A stretch of DNA of 64,000 bases from Pseudomonas sp. BGr12 (GCF_030272895.1 NZ_JALRNF010000032.1:13202-77201), one strand, 5' to 3'; shown: positions 38,777 through 50,505, counted from the stretch's first letter. The notes: generated by a model not told the origin, from the sequence alone. Numbers and translations are program-made.

Positions 38777-40427
38777 CCCCCGCAGCGATGCGCTGGCCGG
38801 GCTGTTGGGGCTGAGCAACCACACGGTACGCAAGAGTCATTATCCGGAACTGGCCGTACGCCTGGAGGAGCTGGAAGCCGAGCGCAACCGCTACAAGTGG
38901 CTGTTCGAGCATGCGGTGCACGGGATCTTCCAGGCCAGCCTGGAGGCGGGCATGCGCGCGGCCAATCCGGCCCTGGCGCGCATGCTCGGTTACCCCGATG
39001 CACCGGCACTGTTGTTGTCGCGCCGTGACCTGGCCAGCCTGCTGTTCGAAGGGGGCGAGGAGGAGCTGCTGAGCATCGCCCAGGTGCTGCAGCGTGAGCA
39101 GGCGCTGCTCGGTTACGAGACCCGCTTGCGCCGGCGCGACGGCAGTCACATCGACGTGGTGATGAACCTGTTGCTGCGTCCGGATGAGCAGGGCGTGGTC
39201 GAAGGTTTCGTCGCCGATATCACCGAACGCAAACTGGCCCAGCAGCGCCTGCAGCAACTCAACGACCAGCTCGAACAGCGCGTGGCCGAACGCACCAACG
39301 AATTGAGCGAGGCCCGCGACGCCGCCCAGGCCGCCAACCTCAGCAAGGACAAATACCTGGCAGCCGCCAGTCATGACCTGCTGCAGCCGCTCAATGCCGC
39401 ACGCCTGCTGATCTCGACCCTGCGCGAGCGCAATTTGCCGGGGAGTGAGCAGCAACTGGTCGAACGCGCGCACCAGGCCCTGGAGGGCGCCGAGGAGTTG
39501 TTGACCGACCTGCTGGACATCTCGCGCCTGGACCAGGCAGCGATCAAGCCGGACCTGGACCTGTACAGCCTGGACGAGGTACTGACGCCCCTGGCGTCGG
39601 AGTTCCAACCGGTGGCCGAAGCGGCCGGCCTGCATTTGCGGGTCCGCAGCGGCCGCCTGGCGGTGCGTACCGACTTGCGCTTGCTGAACAGGATCCTGCG
39701 CAACTTCCTCAGCAATGCCTGCCGTTACACCGAGCATGGCCGCATCCTGCTGGGCGCCCGTCGGTGCGGCGAGCACTTGCGCCTGGAGGTGTGGGACACC
39801 GGCCGGGGCATTGCCGCCGACCGGCTCGAATCGATCTTCCTCGAGTTCAACCAGCTGGATGTCGGTCGCGCCGCCGACCGCAAGGGGGTAGGGCTGGGGC
39901 TGGCGATCGTCGAGCGAATCGCGCGTATTCTCGATTGCCAGGTACGGGTCCGCTCCTGGCCGGGCCGTGGATCGGTGTTCAGCATCGATGTGCCGTTGTC
40001 GGCGCAGATGCCGGCGGCGCCTGCTGCCGTGGCGTACGCGCAGCCGGTGCTGGGCGATCCCTTGCCCGGGCGTCGCCTGCTGGTGCTGGATAACGAGTCG
40101 AGCATCCAGCAGAGCATGGCCGCGCTGCTGCACCAGTGGGGTTGCGAGGTGGTCACCGCCGCCGACCTCGGCGAAGCGCTCGACGGGTTGGAGGGGCACG
40201 CGCCGGAGTTGATCCTTGCCGACTTCCACCTGGACCACGGAGTGACCGGCTGCGAAGTGGTGCGTGACCTGCGCGCGCATTTCGGCCAGCGCATCCAGGC
40301 GGTGATGATCACCGCCGACCGCAGTGAGCAAAGTCGGCGTGCCATGCAGCGCCTCGGCGCACCGCTGCTGAACAAACCGGTCAAACCGGGCAAGCTGCGC
40401 GCCGTATTGAGCCAGCTATTAGGTTGA
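38760..40427 (+). CDS. Hybrid sensor histidine kinase (PAS-HisKA-HATPase-REC)
   Basis: 555 residues, cytoplasmic, no membrane segment. A PAS domain (about 45-160, ending in FVADITERKLAQQRL) leads into a coiled coil. The phospho-acceptor is His205 in AAASHDLLQPLNA. The ATPase N box is NFLSNACRYTEHG and the G boxes are DTGRGIA and GVGLGLAI. A C-terminal receiver has its phosphate-accepting Asp488 in LILADFHLDHG. The ATG at 38760 follows GAGGTGG and overlaps ercA. By context it belongs to the ErcS-like kinases controlling PQQ-dependent alcohol oxidation; its signal is unknown. Confidence 0.9.
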   Translation: MARPSDPRSDALAGLLGLSNHTVRKSHYPELAVRLEELEAERNRYKWLFEHAVHGIFQASLEAGMRAANPALARMLGYPDAPALLLSRRDLASLLFEGGEEELLSIAQVLQREQALLGYETRLRRRDGSHIDVVMNLLLRPDEQGVVEGFVADITERKLAQQRLQQLNDQLEQRVAERTNELSEARDAAQAANLSKDKYLAAASHDLLQPLNAARLLISTLRERNLPGSEQQLVERAHQALEGAEELLTDLLDISRLDQAAIKPDLDLYSLDEVLTPLASEFQPVAEAAGLHLRVRSGRLAVRTDLRLLNRILRNFLSNACRYTEHGRILLGARRCGEHLRLEVWDTGRGIAADRLESIFLEFNQLDVGRAADRKGVGLGLAIVERIARILDCQVRVRSWPGRGSVFSIDVPLSAQMPAAPAAVAYAQPVLGDPLPGRRLLVLDNESSIQQSMAALLHQWGCEVVTAADLGEALDGLEGHAPELILADFHLDHGVTGCEVVRDLRAHFGQRIQAVMITADRSEQSRRAMQRLGAPLLNKPVKPGKLRAVLSQLLG

Positions 40428-40546
40428 TTTTCCTGGCGTTTCGGGAGATTTGTTACAAGGTTTTCGCCGTTGATGCACCGTTTGTCCCCGGGAAAGCGCC
40501 GCACAGGGCGATTTTTTGTTATAAACCCGCGCCGGGGGAAGCACTT

Positions 40547-40624
40547 ATGAGGCTTTTCGGTCAGATCCACCGTCATTTCTGTTGCCCAGTACGAATCTCG
40601 GTCGTAGACTTCCGCCCCCTGTAA
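40547..40624 (+). CDS. Candidate 25-residue Cys-rich leader peptide upstream of dksA2
   Basis: A short ORF with an excellent ribosome site (GGGGGAAG, 7 bases before ATG) in an otherwise non-coding 297-bp gap. It begins MRLFGQIHRHFCCPVRI and ends DFRPL. The tandem Cys after His-x-His-Phe is unusual. A possible -10 (TATAAA, 40520-40525) lies upstream, without a clear -35. Downstream RNA can form competing hairpins (GGTGCT 40639-40644 with AGCACC 40680-40685; GGCGA/TCGCC 40662-40676). It could sense cysteine or zinc supply, but that is inference. Confidence 0.4.
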   Translation: MRLFGQIHRHFCCPVRISVVDFRPL

Positions 40625-40724
40625 ATTGAGTGCCGGATGGTGCTTGAAGAATTCCGCTGTTGGCGAGCCGTTCGCCGGGAGCACCCGATTCGCCTTAATG
40701 CACGTATTTTTTATAGAGAAATCA

Positions 40725-41129
40725 ATGACAAAGGAAAAGTTGCTGGCCATGCCGGCCGATGACTACATGAACGCTGAGCAATTGGCTTACTTCACCGAGC
40801 TGCTGCAGTCGATGAAGGTCGAGACCCATGAGCGCATCGAACAAAGCCGTGTAACCATCGAAAGCCTGGACACGCCTGCCGATCCTGCCGACGCCGCCTC
40901 GGTCGAAGAAGAGCGCCACTGGCTGGTCAACGCGATCGAGCGTGACCAGCGCCTGCTGCCTCAACTGGAAATGGCCCTGGGCCGCATCGCCGACGAAAGC
41001 TTTGGCTGGTGCGACGACAGCGGCGAGCCGATCGGTCTCAAGCGCCTGCTGATCAGCCCGACCACCAAGTACTGCATCGAAGCGCAGGAACGTCACGAGC
41101 AGATCGACAAGCACCAGCGTCAAGCCTGA
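40725..41129 (+). CDS. dksA2: DksA2, zinc-independent RNA polymerase-binding regulator
   Basis: 134 residues. Binds the RNA polymerase secondary channel and works with ppGpp. The coiled-coil tip motif DxxDxA is kept (Asp53-Asp56-Ala58). Of the four zinc-finger cysteines only the first and third remain (Cys96 and Cys117); the others are Ser99 and Ala120. This matches P. aeruginosa DksA2, which replaces DksA when zinc is scarce. The ATG at 40725 gives the 134-residue length of that protein and follows AGAGAA; an ATG at 40698 is possible but less likely. No clear Zur box is visible. Confidence 0.9.
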   Translation: MTKEKLLAMPADDYMNAEQLAYFTELLQSMKVETHERIEQSRVTIESLDTPADPADAASVEEERHWLVNAIERDQRLLPQLEMALGRIADESFGWCDDSGEPIGLKRLLISPTTKYCIEAQERHEQIDKHQRQA

Positions 41130-41150
41130 TCGACAGCTGTGACCGACAAG

Positions 41151-41180
41151 AACCCCGGGGAGTGATCCCCGGGGTTTTTG
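41151..41180 (+). terminator. Rho-independent terminator of dksA2
   Basis: An 11-bp perfect stem (AACCCCGGGGA / TCCCCGGGGTT) with a 4-base loop, followed by TTTG. Confidence 0.93.
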
Positions 41181-41295
41181 CATTTGTTGTCCTGCGTCAA
41201 GGGCAGCCCGCATAGTGCCAAGGGCGTATGGATGATGGCGTTGTAGTGGCGTTTAATGGCCGCACAATAACGACAAGTTGTGTGGGAGCCAGAAC

Positions 41296-42900
41296 ATGAT
41301 GCCAGAGGGATCGCTGTCCGCTGCACTGCCCGAACCCGAATCCTCCTTGAGCGTTGCCGCCCCGTGGCCCGCCTTGGTACTGCAAAGCCTGGTGCTGGCA
41401 GGTGTGCTGGCGGCCATGGCTTTCGCCGGGCTGGCGCTCTACCTGAGCCTGCCGCTGGCCTTGCTGACCCTGTGGCTGCCGCGCTTGCGCAAGCGCGCCA
41501 CGGTGCAACAGGTCGAGAGCGATCCGTTGGCCGAGCTGACCCGCGACCTGGCCCGGACCACCAGCCACAACGCTTTGTCGGCCGCCGGGGTGGCGTTCTC
41601 CGTGCAGCAGCTGGCAAGCAGGCTGCAGTCGCAACTGGAGGCTGCCGAGCAGATCGTCGCCAGCGCCGAAGTGATGATCGGCACCGAAAAGGCTACCTCC
41701 CAGCTCAGCCAGCACGCCCTGATCGCCGCCCGCAGTGCCCACCAGAGCAGCCTCAGCGGGCGCGGGGTACTGGCCGAGTCGATACAGCGCATGCACGTCC
41801 TGAGCGCCCGTGCCACGTCCAGTCGCGAGCTGATCGAAGCGCTCAACCAGCGCGGCGAGGATATCGCCCGGGTCACCCTGGTGATCCAGTCCATTGCCAG
41901 CCAGACCAACCTGCTGGCGCTCAACGCCGCCATCGAAGCGGCCCGTGCCGGTGAGCATGGGCGCGGCTTTGCCGTGGTGGCCGATGAAGTACGCGGCCTG
42001 GCCGGGCGCACGGCCAGCGCCACGGAGGAGGTCGGTTTGATGGTGGCCGACATCCAGCAACGCACCGCACAGGTGGTCGAGCAGATTCGCCAGCTGTCCG
42101 ATGACTTGCACAGTGGTGTCGATCAGGTCGAGCACACCGGCGAGCAGCTTGAAGGTATCGCCGGCCTGGCCGCCGGCGTGGAGCAGCAGATCGGCGAGAT
42201 TGCCGAAGGCACCGAGACCAACCGGGTGCAACTGGACAGCCTGTTCCAGGCGGTGGCGCGCATGCGCGGCGATCTGCAGGTCAGCGACCAGCAGACCCGG
42301 CGGCTGGCCGATGCTGCCGTGCAACTGGAGGGCCAGGCCGAAAGCATCAGTGAGCGCTTGGCCGAAGTCGGTCTGGATGACTACCACCAGCGCATCTATG
42401 ACCTGGCCCGCCAGGGTGCCGAGCAGATCGCCGCACAGTTCGAGAGCGACCTTGAGCAGGGGCGCATCGGCCTGGAAGACCTGTTCGACCGCCATTACCA
42501 GCAGGTGCCGAACACCTCGCCACCACGCTACCGGACCCGTTTCGACAGCTACACCGACAAGGTCCTGCCCGCCATCCAGGAGCCGCTGCTCAAGCAGCAC
42601 GAAGGCCTGGTGTTCGCCATTGCCTGCACGCAGCAAGGCTATGTTCCGACCCACAACACAGCGTTCAACCAGCCGTTGACCGGTGATGAGGCGCACGACA
42701 CCGCGCACAACCGCAGCAAACGCAAGTTCGACGACCGCACCGGCATCCGTTGCGGCAGCCACCAGCAGGCGGTCCTGCTGCAGACCTATACCCGCGATAC
42801 CGGCGAACTGATGCACGACCTGTCGGTGCCGATCCGGATCAACGGGCGCCACTGGGGAGGGCTGCGCCTGGGCTATCGACCGCAACAGGCCCAAGGGTAA
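41296..42900 (+). CDS. Methyl-accepting chemotaxis protein with C-terminal sensor-like domain
   Basis: 534 residues. Two closely spaced hydrophobic segments near the N-terminus (about 24-58, [20 protein letters not shown] and [13 protein letters not shown]) anchor it in the membrane with almost no periplasmic loop. The signalling hairpin tip is complete ([20 protein letters not shown], about 213-232). Unusually, a further domain follows the signalling part (about 400-534, [13 protein letters not shown], then [13 protein letters not shown], then [19 protein letters not shown]). This tail is found in several Pseudomonas receptors and is probably a cytoplasmic sensor. The ATG at 41296 follows GGGAGCC. 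Monocistronic. Confidence 0.9.
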   Translation: MMPEGSLSAALPEPESSLSVAAPWPALVLQSLVLAGVLAAMAFAGLALYLSLPLALLTLWLPRLRKRATVQQVESDPLAELTRDLARTTSHNALSAAGVAFSVQQLASRLQSQLEAAEQIVASAEVMIGTEKATSQLSQHALIAARSAHQSSLSGRGVLAESIQRMHVLSARATSSRELIEALNQRGEDIARVTLVIQSIASQTNLLALNAAIEAARAGEHGRGFAVVADEVRGLAGRTASATEEVGLMVADIQQRTAQVVEQIRQLSDDLHSGVDQVEHTGEQLEGIAGLAAGVEQQIGEIAEGTETNRVQLDSLFQAVARMRGDLQVSDQQTRRLADAAVQLEGQAESISERLAEVGLDDYHQRIYDLARQGAEQIAAQFESDLEQGRIGLEDLFDRHYQQVPNTSPPRYRTRFDSYTDKVLPAIQEPLLKQHEGLVFAIACTQQGYVPTHNTAFNQPLTGDEAHDTAHNRSKRKFDDRTGIRCGSHQQAVLLQTYTRDTGELMHDLSVPIRINGRHWGGLRLGYRPQQAQG

Positions 42901-43019
42901 ATGCTTCAGCTTTGTTACCACTGATGCAAAACAGCTATGCGCGGGATAGCTTTTTCCGCGTGCGGGCAGGCATTATCATGGCTACATCGTTAGGTTGCTA
43001 ATAAATTCCGGAGGGAATG

Positions 43020-43235
43020 ATGCAGAGCCAAGTCGATGTAGCGGTAATGATCGGCAGTGGTCTGCCGCTGTCGCTGCAGGCAATGGGCAAGCGCGTGTGT
43101 TGGGTGGTGCTGGTCAACGGTGAGCGCCGCGGCACCGCGTTTGCCAGCCGCGGCGAAGCCCAGGCGTGTCGGACAGCCTGGCTGGAATTGCTGAACGGTG
43201 CCACCCGGCCCGAAGTCGAGCGTCAGGCCGGTTGA
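43020..43235 (+). CDS. Small hypothetical protein
   Basis: 71 residues, no known motif. The sequence runs KRVCWVVLVNGERRGTAFASRGEA, which suggests a short beta-hairpin domain of the kind that handles simple binding. Two start codons abut (43017 and 43020); 43020 is chosen because GGAGG at 43010-43014 is then 5 bases away instead of 2. It is convergent with the gene at 43248, 12 bases apart. Confidence 0.65.
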   Translation: MQSQVDVAVMIGSGLPLSLQAMGKRVCWVVLVNGERRGTAFASRGEAQACRTAWLELLNGATRPEVERQAG

Positions 43236-43247
43236 GGTTTCGCCTAC

Positions 43248-43460
43248 TCAGTTCTCCAGTCGTCGGGCCAGGGCACAGGCTGCGGTGTGTTCACAGCGAA
43301 ACCCCTTGACCTGTCCGGTGGCCTGCTCGGTAATATGAAAGAAGCTTCTGCCGGCCGGGACGACGACAAAGCGCGGGGGTGAGGTAAGGGGGGAACTTGC
43401 AGAATAATCTGCAAAGGAAACAGCCTTGACCTCTCGACGCAATTCGGTGTTTTCGTGCAT
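43248..43460 (-). CDS. Small hypothetical protein
   Basis: 70 residues starting MHENTELRREVKAVSF. The middle (PPRFVVVPAGRSFFHI) and the end (GFRCEHTAACALARRLEN, with two Cys) suggest a small compact domain. The ATG at 43460 is chosen over 43520 because GGAAG precedes it and the upstream part is rich in Arg and Gln, unlike the neighbours. I recognise no family. Confidence 0.6.
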   Translation of the reverse strand: MHENTELRREVKAVSFADYSASSPLTSPPRFVVVPAGRSFFHITEQATGQVKGFRCEHTAACALARRLEN

Positions 43461-43776
43461 ATTCGCTTCCCTGTGTTGTGCGGATGATTTCCGGCGCCCA
43501 TTCCGTTGAACGGCTTGCATTTATCTATCGCACTTTTGTTGCGCTAGTGCTGTCAGAAAAAGCTTTTCTGATTTAGGAAATCTACTGAAAATCCGCCTAC
43601 AGAGCGAGGCTGGCACAAAAGGGTAAAAGATCCCGCAAGCCCTACTGCCTGTATGCACAGACTTTTCATTTGCATATCCAATAGTCTTTCAGACTTCGAA
43701 TTGAAGTACCGGTGCCTTCACGGAGCCTCGCTGTCCGGTGGGCAGCGATGAGTAATCGATTTTGAGGAATTCATCT
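43461..43776. other. Non-coding gap of 316 bases with one inverted repeat
   Basis: Between a minus-strand and a plus-strand small gene, so it should hold both promoters. The only clear structure is the perfect inverted repeat TCAGAAAA AGC TTTTCTGA at 43553-43571. AT content is higher than in the neighbouring genes. No consensus sigma-70 or sigma-54 promoter could be assigned with confidence, and no RNA gene is recognisable. Confidence 0.5.
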
Positions 43777-44247
43777 TTGGCAGTCAGTAATCTGGACACT
43801 CATGCCCTGTTCGTATTGGGCGATCTGCGGGCCAAATTGGTCAAACAGTTTCAATCGCGTTTTGTCTATGTCACCGAGCAAAACGCCGAAGGCCTGTACA
43901 TGGCCGAAATCGACACCCAGACGGCATTGGTTGTCGATGACAAGCAGCGACTGGAGCTCAAGGTCGGCGATCATTTCCGCGCCGCCGTATTGCCCAGCCG
44001 CGAAGGTGGCAAACTGGAAGTTCGCTATCGCGAAATCAAACTGACGGTCTATGGCCTGGGCGACTACGCCTTCGTATCCGTGCCCGAAGGCGAGGGTATC
44101 GTCCTGCGCGAAGGCCAGGGTGTGGTGATGATTTTCGCCGCCCATGAGCAACTGCAGGAAGGCCTGGGCAAGATTCTCAAGGGCGCAACCGGCAAGGCGG
44201 CCAAGTGGCGCAAGGGCGAACTGACCACCTTCAAGGCCAGCGAGTGA
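43777..44247 (+). CDS. Conserved hypothetical protein (TTG start)
   Basis: 156 residues, cytoplasmic, starting MAVSNLDTHALFVLGDLRAKL. The middle has alternating strands (LKVGDHFRAAVLP, KLEVRYREIKLTVYGLGDYAFVSV), as in a small beta-barrel, and the C-terminus is basic (GATGKAAKWRKGELTTF). The TTG at 43777 is chosen because GAGGA lies 8 bases before it and no ATG is available. It is coupled to the next gene by a GTGA overlap. No function can be named. Confidence 0.7.
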   Translation: MAVSNLDTHALFVLGDLRAKLVKQFQSRFVYVTEQNAEGLYMAEIDTQTALVVDDKQRLELKVGDHFRAAVLPSREGGKLEVRYREIKLTVYGLGDYAFVSVPEGEGIVLREGQGVVMIFAAHEQLQEGLGKILKGATGKAAKWRKGELTTFKASE

Positions 44248-44441
44248 CCGCGTCAGCCGGACGCGCCGATTTTCACGCGCGCTATCAGGATCAGGCCCGC
44301 GAGCAGGCCGAACAGTGGCTGGCGCAACGGTCCAGTCTGCAGGGCTCCTGGCTCACCTGGGTGGCTACGCAGCTGTATCAGCTGAGCCCGCCCGAGTACG
44401 CGGCCATGGTCCGCCGCGAGCTGCAGAAGCTCAGCCAGTAG
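44244..44441 (+). CDS. Small hypothetical protein translationally coupled to the previous gene
   Basis: 65 residues starting with GTG at 44244, overlapping the previous stop in GTGA. The sequence is helical (RYQDQAREQAEQWLAQR; PPEYAAMVRRELQKL), with a Trp-rich middle. The overlap implies equal expression with, and perhaps binding to, the 156-residue neighbour. It converges on the mrp operon 3 bases away. Confidence 0.65.
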   Translation: MTASAGRADFHARYQDQAREQAEQWLAQRSSLQGSWLTWVATQLYQLSPPEYAAMVRRELQKLSQ

Positions 44442-44444
44442 CCG

Positions 44445-44810
44445 TCAGTTACCCCGTTCACGTCCGCTGCTGACCTCTTCTGGCACCTTGTCACCGGCCA
44501 TGCGCTTGCGAAACAGCGCAGCCCGGGCCAGCAGCAGGGTGGTCACCGGTACGGTGATCGCCATCAGGATCGGAATCAGCCAGGCGTGCAGCACCGGCGT
44601 GTCCTTGAGCGCGGAGAAATACAGGATCGAGGCCAGCGCCACGCACCAGGTCCCCAGGGTCGAGGCCAGGGCCGGGGAGTGCATGCGCTGGAAGAAATCC
44701 TTCAGGCGGATCAGGCCCAGCGCGCCGCTGAAGGCGAACAGGCTGCCCAGCAGCAACAGCGCCGCCACCAGCACTTCAATCCACAGTGGCAGTTCATTGA
44801 GGTTGTTCAT
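44445..44810 (-). CDS. mrpG: Mrp antiporter subunit G
   Basis: 121 residues with three membrane helices (VLVAALLLLGSLFAFSGALGL; WCVALASILYF; ILMAITVPVTTLLLARAAL). The family motif GLIRLKDFFQRMHSPA after the first helix identifies MnhG/PhaG. Last gene of the six-gene operon, overlapping the F subunit gene by 4 bases. Confidence 0.94.
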   Translation of the reverse strand: MNNLNELPLWIEVLVAALLLLGSLFAFSGALGLIRLKDFFQRMHSPALASTLGTWCVALASILYFSALKDTPVLHAWLIPILMAITVPVTTLLLARAALFRKRMAGDKVPEEVSSGRERGN

Positions 44811-45085
44811 TCGATCACCTCGCCACGCAGCAGGAACTTGGCCAGGGCAAAGGAGCCGACAAAGCCGAACAGGGCGATCAGCAGTGCACCTTCGAAGTAG
44901 GTGTCGCTGGCGTAACGGATGCCCAGCACCAGCATCATCAGCATCGCCAGGATGTACAGGTAGTCCAGGGCCAGGACCCGGTCCTGGGCCGAAGGGCCGC
45001 GAAACAGCCGGTACAGGGTCAGGGCCATCGCCAGGGCAAAGATGAACAGGCTGGCGAGAACGGCATTGGCGAGCAGGCCAGTCAT
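44807..45085 (-). CDS. mrpF: Mrp antiporter subunit F
   Basis: 92 residues with three membrane helices. The motif LYRLFRGPSAQDRVLALD in the first loop is typical of MnhF/PhaF. It overlaps the genes on both sides by 4 bases, so the subunits are made together. Confidence 0.94.
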   Translation of the reverse strand: MTGLLANAVLASLFIFALAMALTLYRLFRGPSAQDRVLALDYLYILAMLMMLVLGIRYASDTYFEGALLIALFGFVGSFALAKFLLRGEVIE

Positions 45086-45570
45086 TCGAAGATCTCCATC
45101 AGCGGGCGTTCATAGGTCTGTTTGAAGTGCTCGATGAAGTGCGCCTCATCGTCCAGGTCGAACACGTGCAGCAACAGGACACTGCGATCCAGCGCCAGCT
45201 CCGACCAGATGGTGCCCGGGATGACCGTGGTGATCATCGACAGGGCCGCGAGCCCGTGGGCGTCGCGCAACTCCAGGGGAATATGCACGAACTTCGAGCG
45301 CGGCGCCCGACGCCCGGCTGACCAGACGCCGCGCGCCACCTGCAGGTTGGAAACCAGCACATCGATACCGACCCGCAGGATCAGGCGCAGGATGGTCCCG
45401 GGGTGGCGGACATGCACCGCCAGCGGGCGCAACGGCGCCATCAGCAGGGGGGCCAGGAATGCGAAAAGGGCGCCGAGCAACAGGTTGCCGGGGCTGATCG
45501 AGACGTTCAGCACCAGCCATAGCACCCACAAGGCCAGGGACAGCAAGGGAGCGGGGAACAGGCGTTTCAT
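45082..45570 (-). CDS. mrpE: Mrp antiporter subunit E
   Basis: 162 residues. The N-terminal helices include LLSLALWVLWLVLNVSISPG. The cytoplasmic part is typical of MnhE, with IPLELRDAHGLAALSMITTVIPGT. It overlaps mrpD and mrpF by 4 bases each. Confidence 0.94.
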   Translation of the reverse strand: MKRLFPAPLLSLALWVLWLVLNVSISPGNLLLGALFAFLAPLLMAPLRPLAVHVRHPGTILRLILRVGIDVLVSNLQVARGVWSAGRRAPRSKFVHIPLELRDAHGLAALSMITTVIPGTIWSELALDRSVLLLHVFDLDDEAHFIEHFKQTYERPLMEIFE

Positions 45571-47249
45571 GGTTGCACCTGGGCGTTGGCGGCCTGGCTG
45601 GTGGGGCCGGGAATCGGCCGGGTAGCGAGCACGGCGCTGATGTATTGCTCAGGGTCCTGCAGGCTGGCCGCCGTGTCCTGGGTGTAGCGCAGCAGCGGCT
45701 CGGCGCGCACGCTCAGGACGATGCACAGGCCCAGCAAGGCGACGATGGGAATGCACTCGTAGCGGCGCAGCAAGGGCGAGGGGCGCTCCTGTGGCGTCCA
45801 GAAACGCTGGACACCGACCCGGGTCAGGGCGATCAGCGAAGCCAGGCCCGAGAGTACCAGCAGCGCCACCAGGGCCCAGCCGGCAATGGACAGCGGCTGC
45901 TCGACCGCCATGCCCAGCCCCTGGGGATTGAACAGCGCGGCGATCAGGCTGACCTTGCCGATGAAGCCCGAGAGCGGCGGCATGCCGATGATCAGCAAGG
46001 CGCAGGCGATGAAGCTCAGGCCCAGGAAGGCCATGGTCCAGGGGATCACCTGGCCGATCACCGCCTTCTGCTCGTCATCGAGGTTGATGCCCTTGGGCGG
46101 GTGCAGCGACTCCAGCGGCGAGGGCTGGCAGTCGTCGTCATCGAGCGGCGCCTCGTTGGCCGAGCGCGAACGCTCGATCAGCTCGGCCAGCAGGAACAGC
46201 GCGCACAGTGCCAGGGTCGAGCTGACCAGGTAGAACAGCGCCCCGGCCGTCAGTGCCACCTGGCCGAAACCGACGGCGGCCATCAGGGTGCCCGCCGACG
46301 CCAGGATGCTCAGGCTGGCCATGCGCTCCAGGCGCTGGGCGGCGAGGATCGACACCGCCGCACAGCCCAGGGTCGCCAGGCCACCGTAGATCAGCCAGTC
46401 ACCGCCGAAGAAGGCCGAGGCGCCGGCCTGGCCGGAGAACAGCAAGGTCCACAGGCGCAACACGGTGTAGAAACCGACCTTGGTCATGATCGCAAACAGC
46501 GCGGCGACGGGCGCGCTGGCCGCCGAGTAGGCTGGCACCAGCCAGAAGTTCAACGGCCAGATCCCGGCCTTGGCCAGGAAGGCGATGGCCAGGATCGCTG
46601 CACCTGCGTGCAGCAGGCCGCGATCGGCCTCGGGCACCAGCGGGATCTTCAACGCAAGATCAGCCATGTTCAGGGTGCCGGTGACGCCATAGAGCATGGC
46701 GGCGCCGACCAGGAACAGCGACGAGGCGAACAGGTTGATGGCAATGTAATGCAGCCCGGCCTTCACCCGTGCCCGTCCCGAGCCGTGCAGCAGCAGGCCG
46801 TAGGAGGCCGCCAGCAACACTTCGAAGAACACGAACAGGTTGAACAGGTCGGCGGTCAGGAACGCGCCATACAGGCCCATCAGCTGGATCTGGAACAGCG
46901 CGTGGAAGCTGGCGCCGGCGCCGTCCCAGCGGGCCATGGCGAAGAGCAGGGCGCTGACGCCGACAATCCCGGTCAGGACCAGCATCAGGGCCGACAGGCG
47001 ATCGAGCACCAGGACGATGCCGAACGGTGCCGGCCAGTTGCCCGGCAGGTAGACGCCGATAGAGCTGGCCTGGCCCTGGGCCTGTACCCAGAACAGCAGG
47101 CAGACCGAGATGGCCAGCCCCAGCAGGCTGGAAAACAGGTTCAGGCGCGCCTTGAGCGGCCGGCGCTTTTCGCCCAGCAGCAACATCAGCGCGGCGGTCA
47201 GCAGCGGCAGCAGGATCGGGGCAATGATCAGTTGGTTCATCGCACTCAT
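45567..47249 (-). CDS. mrpD: Mrp antiporter subunit D
   Basis: 560 residues, about 14 membrane helices. It is related to the NuoM/NuoN subunits of complex I and probably carries protons. The core of the antiporter family is visible around FLAKAGIWPLNFWLVPAYSAASAPVAALFA, with the conserved Lys of this segment. The start at 47249 overlaps the mrpC stop (ATGA). A long cytoplasmic loop (RSRSANEAPLDDDDC, about 360-375) is somewhat unusual. Confidence 0.94.
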   Translation of the reverse strand: MSAMNQLIIAPILLPLLTAALMLLLGEKRRPLKARLNLFSSLLGLAISVCLLFWVQAQGQASSIGVYLPGNWPAPFGIVLVLDRLSALMLVLTGIVGVSALLFAMARWDGAGASFHALFQIQLMGLYGAFLTADLFNLFVFFEVLLAASYGLLLHGSGRARVKAGLHYIAINLFASSLFLVGAAMLYGVTGTLNMADLALKIPLVPEADRGLLHAGAAILAIAFLAKAGIWPLNFWLVPAYSAASAPVAALFAIMTKVGFYTVLRLWTLLFSGQAGASAFFGGDWLIYGGLATLGCAAVSILAAQRLERMASLSILASAGTLMAAVGFGQVALTAGALFYLVSSTLALCALFLLAELIERSRSANEAPLDDDDCQPSPLESLHPPKGINLDDEQKAVIGQVIPWTMAFLGLSFIACALLIIGMPPLSGFIGKVSLIAALFNPQGLGMAVEQPLSIAGWALVALLVLSGLASLIALTRVGVQRFWTPQERPSPLLRRYECIPIVALLGLCIVLSVRAEPLLRYTQDTAASLQDPEQYISAVLATRPIPGPTSQAANAQVQP

Positions 47250-47589
47250 TCGCTGCTCTCCCGGCCATCCACATGGTCGGTGCCGGTCAGGCCGCGCGAG
47301 GCCAGCAGCACCACCAGGAACAGCGCGGTCATCGCGAAGCTGATGACGATGGCGGTGAGCACCAGGGCCTGGGGCAGCGGGTCGGTGTAGTTGAGCAGGT
47401 CCTGGGGCACGCCGTCCTTGATGATCGGCTCCTTGCCGATGAACAGGCTACCCATGCTGAAGATGAACAGGTTGACCGCATAGGAAAGCAGGCACAGGCC
47501 CATGACCACCTGGAAGGTCCGTGGGCGCAGGATCAGCCAGACCCCGGAGGCGGCCAGCACACCAATGGCAACTGCAATGACTTCTTCCA

Positions 47590-47590
<1 letters not shown>
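47246..47590 (-). CDS. mrpC: Mrp antiporter subunit C
   Basis: 114 residues, three membrane helices, related to NuoK. The motifs GVWLILRPRTFQVVMGLCLL and TDPLPQALVLTAIVISFAM identify MnhC/PhaC. It overlaps mrpA by 1 base (TGATG) and mrpD by 4. Confidence 0.94.

Positions 47591-50505
<2,915 letters not shown>

Noticed and set aside
40428..40724. Zur box upstream of dksA2
   Set aside because: A TGTTATAA half-site is visible at 40517-40524 but no matching second half, so no zinc-regulator site is claimed.
45573..47390. 605-codon open frame on the plus strand
   Set aside because: Antisense to mrpD, very rich in Gln, Arg and His, no domain.
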